Part shown: one piece after another, positions 59,882-64,000 of the stretch
Numbering within the stretch: the first letter of the stretch is position 1
How the letters are laid out: every line of letters begins with the position of its first letter
Assembly: GCA_964450355.1 (NCBI GenBank)
Contig: CAYVDH010000001.1
Location: 1 to 64,000 of the forward strand
Direction of reading: 5' to 3'
Source of the DNA: CAYVDH01 sp964450355
GTDB taxonomy: Bacteria > Bacteroidota > Bacteroidia > NS11-12g > UBA955
DNA length: 64,000 nt
Notes under the pieces: generated by a model
The model's input: only the letters and a program-made list of their open reading frames with translations
What the model was told of the DNA's origin: nothing
Databases searched by the model: none
Program-made: the position numbers and the translations under genes

Positions 59882-62830
59882 ATGAATAAAAATTACAAAA
59901 TCAATCGCTTCTTTTATTTAGCATTGCTGTTTAGTTTTAAAACAGCGCTATTTGGAAACAGCTATATTGCTGCATATATAAGCTACCAATACATTGAAAC
60001 CAACAAATACAAAATTTCACTTCATGCTGTGATGGATTGTAATAAGTATTCATTGACTCAAAATTATGAAGCAATTCAAATTTACTCAAAAACGAAATCC
60101 ATTTCAGTAAATCAAAAATTATTTTTAAATAACACCACGAATTTAAACAAACCAAATTGCAGATTGAACTGCTCTTACAAATACTCCTTAAAAGAATATG
60201 TTTTTGAAGATACTATTGATTTCTCTAGTTCTTCATATGCGGCCTTCTTAAACGCCTCCGCTTGCGATATTTATTTAACAACCATCAGCGCCTCTAGGCA
60301 AAGCACAACCGAGATCTATTCTAATTTACTGATAGTAAGCAGTTTCATTGACCTTTGTAATCATCCAAAAAACAATTCTCCTAAAATTACCAACTTGAAC
60401 CAATTCTTTGCTCAATGCGGTTATCCATATTATTTTCAAAATTTTACTGAAGAAATTGACAACGATGATTTTACATTTGAATTACAACCTGTCCTAAATT
60501 TTGGCAATAGCCCAGTGGCATATAATACAGGCTTAGATTATAGCTTTCCTTTGAATATTTATTGTCCTCCGAATATAGGTGTAAACAATTGCAAACCATT
60601 ACCCAATGCCAAACCGCCAAGAGGATTTTTCATCAACAACAAACAACCTGAGCTTGTATTTACTCCTGAGGATTGTGACCAAAGTAGTGTAATTTCTATG
60701 CGAATTAAAGAATTTAGAAACGATTCAAACGGCAACCCTGTCCAAATTGGATTCATGGATTACCAATATTCGGTATTCGTAATCAGTGAAAACAACATTA
60801 TACCAAGCATCTCTGCTCCCCAAAAAATCAATTTTTGTTCTAACAATTTAAATGAATTTGAAATACAACTATTTGATGTTCTTAATTCTCCTCTACAAAC
60901 TAGTCTTGATGGAATAGATTATCAAATAAACAACTTACCTAAAGGTGCCAAAATCACAACATTAGATAGCACTTTATCTAAAGTCACTTTAAAAGTTAGT
61001 TTTACCCCATCTGATACTCAAACAACCTCAGAAAGTAAAAAGTTAGAAATACTTGCCTTTGACAACAACTGTACAAGCAAATTTCTTACTAGAAAAACGA
61101 TTGAATACAACATTTATTCAACCGCCAATATTCAACAAAAAATTAGCCCTTTACAATGTTCTAAAATTGGATTTAAATCTACCGTAAACAATTCTTCTGT
61201 TCAATGGCAGGTTAAGAAAGACAACCAATTATACTACTTAAGCAAATTACTAGCCGATTCAACACTATCGTTAAAAGCTGGCAAATATTTTGTATTGAGC
61301 AAAAACAATTTAAACAATGGCTGCATCCTACACACAAAAGACAGCATTGACATAAATTACTCATTGATACCGACAGCTTACCTTGGGAAAGACACCTTTG
61401 TTTGCTATAATGATTCATTGACATTAAATCCAAATATAACCAACGGAAATGCCCCATACAATTACAAATGGAATAAAGCCCCATTAATTAACAAAAGCAC
61501 ATACACTACCAAAGGTAATAATCAACCCCTCATTGTTGTGATTACTGACAATAATCAATGTAAATTTAGTGACACTATCAATGTTAAACCCATGCCTGAA
61601 ATCAATGTTTTTCACAACTATGACAACAAACCAAAATGCAAAGAAGACAGCATAGATATTTTTTATTATTCCAACAAAACAAGTGGAGTGTATTATCAAT
61701 GGAGTACTCCATACATAAATACCTATTCAAGCACTGCCTCTTCATTCAAATTGAGCTCAGATACAACTGTACTTATCAAAATAAAAGCAATTGACAGCAT
61801 TAGCTCTTGTTATGACCAAACAGAATTTTATTACAAAGTAAATACTTCTCCTGTCCTTTCTAAATTAACAAACCATGAAAAATGTCAAGGCGATAGCATC
61901 TCGCTTACGGCAGATTTAAGCTCTAACAAAATCATTAAAACCCAATGGGAATTAGACAATGTCATATCATCAAAACCCGAATTTAAATTAATCAACTTAA
62001 GCAAATCAAAAACGGTTTACCTAACTTATACTGACTCTGACAATTGTGTTTACACTGACTCTTCTATCATCACAGTCTATAAAATAATTAACAAATCGTA
62101 TCCTGATATCAATGTTTGTAACAACGCAAACGTGAATTTATTTTCAAATGGGTTTGAGCAAATGAAACAAGGCAAATGGAATTACCCTCTAACTAAAATA
62201 GACTCTAATGGCAACATCAAACTTAGCAAAAACGAAATCATTGACATCGAATACAGCTCTGATTATAACCAATGTTATTCGCTTCAAAAAGCAAGGGTAT
62301 TTGTCAATAAAGACTCAGTGTATGCGACATTAAAAGCTCTAGTTACAGTAGTTAATGATGGACTTTATACTGAATTTACTTTTCCTGAATTTGCTAAAAA
62401 TGGTCACAGTACTTTTTTTGAAATTTATTATGGGAATGGAACGTATTTCAGAACGAGAAAAACTTCTCAACCTCATTATTACACTTATTTTCCAATGGAT
62501 AAAGAATATGCAGCTTACATGGTATCATCTTCACAAAAATGCCGTGACACATTTTTCTTAAAACAGCCTATTTCTATAGATTACCTTTCAACGAACATAC
62601 AACACCAAGGTGACATTCCAAGCATATACCCTAATCCCACACAAAATACAATCACCATAGAAATTGAATTCGAAACCGAATATACAATTGCAGATGTATC
62701 AGGGAAAATTATAGAAAAAGGAAAACTGCAATCTGGTAAAAACCACATTGATTTAAAAAACAATGGGATGTATTTTATTACCCTAATTACTGCCAATGGC
62801 AACTACAGATACAAAGTAATAAAAAATTAA
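59882..62830 (+). CDS. Large secreted T9SS cargo protein with PKD-like domains
   Basis: 982 residues with a signal peptide (about 10-25). The N-terminal 250 residues (AAYISYQYIETNKYKISLHAVMDCN...) match the start of large gliding-motility-type surface proteins of Bacteroidota. Repeated PKD/Ig-like modules follow with Cys pairs and DSI/DTI strand motifs. From about residue 910, SIYPNPTQNTITIEIEFETEY and KNNGMYFITLITANGNYRYKVIKN form a type A sorting domain. Surface adhesion is likely but not shown. The stop shares TTAA with hscB. Confidence 0.85.
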   Translation: MNKNYKINRFFYLALLFSFKTALFGNSYIAAYISYQYIETNKYKISLHAVMDCNKYSLTQNYEAIQIYSKTKSISVNQKLFLNNTTNLNKPNCRLNCSYKYSLKEYVFEDTIDFSSSSYAAFLNASACDIYLTTISASRQSTTEIYSNLLIVSSFIDLCNHPKNNSPKITNLNQFFAQCGYPYYFQNFTEEIDNDDFTFELQPVLNFGNSPVAYNTGLDYSFPLNIYCPPNIGVNNCKPLPNAKPPRGFFINNKQPELVFTPEDCDQSSVISMRIKEFRNDSNGNPVQIGFMDYQYSVFVISENNIIPSISAPQKINFCSNNLNEFEIQLFDVLNSPLQTSLDGIDYQINNLPKGAKITTLDSTLSKVTLKVSFTPSDTQTTSESKKLEILAFDNNCTSKFLTRKTIEYNIYSTANIQQKISPLQCSKIGFKSTVNNSSVQWQVKKDNQLYYLSKLLADSTLSLKAGKYFVLSKNNLNNGCILHTKDSIDINYSLIPTAYLGKDTFVCYNDSLTLNPNITNGNAPYNYKWNKAPLINKSTYTTKGNNQPLIVVITDNNQCKFSDTINVKPMPEINVFHNYDNKPKCKEDSIDIFYYSNKTSGVYYQWSTPYINTYSSTASSFKLSSDTTVLIKIKAIDSISSCYDQTEFYYKVNTSPVLSKLTNHEKCQGDSISLTADLSSNKIIKTQWELDNVISSKPEFKLINLSKSKTVYLTYTDSDNCVYTDSSIITVYKIINKSYPDINVCNNANVNLFSNGFEQMKQGKWNYPLTKIDSNGNIKLSKNEIIDIEYSSDYNQCYSLQKARVFVNKDSVYATLKALVTVVNDGLYTEFTFPEFAKNGHSTFFEIYYGNGTYFRTRKTSQPHYYTYFPMDKEYAAYMVSSSQKCRDTFFLKQPISIDYLSTNIQHQGDIPSIYPNPTQNTITIEIEFETEYTIADVSGKIIEKGKLQSGKNHIDLKNNGMYFITLITANGNYRYKVIKN

Positions 62831-63330
62831 TTCGTTTTTAATCTTTGTTTTAACCTTTCTAAATATTTAATTTTCAATAAAGATTGTTGAGCGTTTTGGT
62901 AATCTTTCAAGTTCATGGACTCTTTTAAATGATTACATTCGGTTTGCTCAAATTCTGCTATTTTGTTTTCTAACAAAGCTATTTTGTTTGACTCATTGCT
63001 TTCTAACAAATCAATTTCTTCGTTAATTTCCATCATTTCCATTAAAAAATCTTGAGGTAAACTCATGTCATTGATGGCATTGTGTGAACTTAAATCGATG
63101 AGGTACTGAGCACAACTGTAATATTGACTTAGAGTTTTGTATGCTTTGTTATTGAATGCAGTTATTTCAATCGCCTTATTTAAATCTTCAGAATTATCAG
63201 CGAAAAAATCTGGATGGTATAACTTTGATTTTTCTATGAACTTTTGCCTCAACAAATCCTTATCAATTTCTACAGAATGGGGTAAGCCATAAAAATCAAA
63301 ATAGTTATTTGTATTTGGTATTTCAATCAC
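62827..63330 (-). CDS. hscB: Fe-S cluster co-chaperone HscB
   Basis: 167 residues. The N-terminal J domain has YFDFYGLPHSVEIDKDLLRQKF and the HPD motif (39-41) in YHPDFFAD. The C-terminal three-helix domain (about 85-165, FLMEMMEINEEIDLLE) binds IscU in characterised HscB. It recruits IscU to HscA/DnaK for cluster transfer. No other isc gene is in the window. It starts 3 bp after rseP. Confidence 0.9.
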   Translation of the reverse strand: MIEIPNTNNYFDFYGLPHSVEIDKDLLRQKFIEKSKLYHPDFFADNSEDLNKAIEITAFNNKAYKTLSQYYSCAQYLIDLSSHNAINDMSLPQDFLMEMMEINEEIDLLESNESNKIALLENKIAEFEQTECNHLKESMNLKDYQNAQQSLLKIKYLERLKQRLKTN

Positions 63331-63333
63331 TTG

Positions 63334-64000
63334 TTACAACCGTTGTATTAATCTATAAATATCGTTACCGAAAATAAACACCATTAAACTCAGCAATATC
63401 ACCATTCCAATGATTTGCATTACATGCATGAATTTTTCATTTAATGGTTTTCTCATGATCATTTCAGCGATTAAAAACATCACATGACCACCATCAAGAG
63501 CTGGAATTGGCAACAAATTCATAAAGGCTAAAATCAAACTCAACATGGCTGTTAAAGTCCAAAATCGCTCCCAAACCCAATCTGAACCGAACATGGATGC
63601 AATGCCTATAGGACCTTGCATGCTTTTAGTTGGGTTAATTTTCCCAGAGATTAGTTTTTTAAATCCAAGGATATTATCTCTTAATGTCTCGTAAGACTTA
63701 TTGGTTCCTTTGCTTATAGATTGAGTAAATCCATAATGAAGTTGAACAGTATCTTTTATGTAAAATATATCATTGCTAAAACCCATAGTAGCGTCCTTAT
63801 TTAACCTAATTGTTAAATACAAAGTATCATTTCCTCTTATTGTCCCAACTTTAACTTTTTTATTGGAATAATTTAATTTTCTTTTTGAAAACTGATGAAA
63901 AAACTCAAAAGTAGTATCATTTAATGAAAATAATTTGTCTCCTTTTTTCAATCCTGCCTTATCTGCTGAATCTTTTGGCATGATAGAATCTACGACACAA
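63334..64000 (-). CDS. rseP: Site-2 protease RseP (C-terminal part, truncated by window edge)
   Basis: About 222 codons are visible; the frame stays open to 64000, so the N-terminal HExxH part is outside. What is seen: a PDZ domain (SADKAGLKKGDKL near the edge), then FMNLLPIPALDGGHVMFLIAEMIMRKPLNEKF with the conserved LDGG zinc-ligand motif, and the last two membrane helices. RIP metalloproteases cleave anti-sigma factors and signal peptide remnants in the membrane. It is followed by hscB at 3 bp. Confidence 0.9.
   Translation of the reverse strand, partial: CVVDSIMPKDSADKAGLKKGDKLFSLNDTTFEFFHQFSKRKLNYSNKKVKVGTIRGNDTLYLTIRLNKDATMGFSNDIFYIKDTVQLHYGFTQSISKGTNKSYETLRDNILGFKKLISGKINPTKSMQGPIGIASMFGSDWVWERFWTLTAMLSLILAFMNLLPIPALDGGHVMFLIAEMIMRKPLNEKFMHVMQIIGMVILLSLMVFIFGNDIYRLIQRL

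Noticed and set aside
1..64000. tRNA or rRNA genes
   Set aside because: No cloverleaf with the usual T-arm word GGTTCRANYC and no rRNA-like sequence was recognised by eye in the intergenic regions; a covariance scan would be decisive.

Overview
The window is AT-rich chromosomal DNA from a member of the Bacteroidota, probably a free-living aerobe. Three lines of evidence support this. Three secreted proteins (16584-18293, 52709-53452, 59882-62830) end in type IX secretion sorting domains. At least 23 genes are preceded by the Bacteroidota-type -7 element TAnnTTTG. Several gene neighbourhoods are typical of the phylum, such as parA-parB-DUF5683, UbiA-Maf, and the ctaA-ctaB-coxIII-coxIV-SCO-DUF420-DUF983 order. 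I cannot place it below phylum from sequence alone. No rRNA, tRNA, IS element, prophage or CRISPR array was recognised.

Layout. 1-8322: truncated outer-membrane-type protein, adk, rhomboid protease, UbiA prenyltransferase, Maf pyrophosphatase, proS, a Tyr/Gly/Ser-rich lipoprotein, a FadL-like porin, a 347-bp tract of degenerate ATTAAC repeats, and marC. 8590-12022: MBL-fold hydrolase, parA, parB, DUF5683 protein and a small secreted protein in one operon. 12027-14541 (minus): a lipoprotein gene broken by one in-frame stop, a WG-repeat protein and suhB. 14612-22326: DUF2079 membrane protein, a small membrane protein, a T9SS cargo protein, mdh, pgk and a hipBA toxin-antitoxin pair with a repeated operator. 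22626-29870: polyprenyl synthase, FtsX-type permease, a degenerate TrpF-like barrel, trmB, then an operon of nucleotidyltransferase, Tat-exported PLP enzyme, MenE-like ligase and an unknown protein.

29992-37929: ABC exporter pair, small lipoprotein, glyS, ECF sigma factor with a small downstream protein, ppiD, and a YiiX-like putative peptidase. 37926-49001 (minus): ABC-F ATPase and a complete aa3-type cytochrome c oxidase locus. coxII and coxI form one unit ending in a terminator. Heme A synthesis (ctaA, ctaB), two subunit III genes, subunit IV, SCO copper chaperone, DUF420, a CxxC membrane protein and DUF983 form a second unit with its own promoter. 49139-53452: DUF4293, asparagine-synthetase-B-like secreted protein, crcB, SDR reductase and DUF1573 in a tightly overlapped operon, plus a T9SS protein. 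53546-64000: M13 peptidase, ssb, a small accessory patch (56100-58450) with two lipoproteins, unusual palindromes and a decayed DUF1801 gene, then a serine hydrolase, a large T9SS protein, hscB and a truncated rseP.

Most of the window is housekeeping. The points most worth following are: a face-to-face pair of overlapping -7 elements between proS and the next lipoprotein; a large charged coiled-coil insertion in cytochrome oxidase subunit II; a TrpF-like protein that has lost its catalytic Cys; four convergent gene pairs that use one palindromic tetranucleotide as both stop codons; two genes broken by point lesions; and the palindrome-bearing patch at 57.1-58.1 kb.
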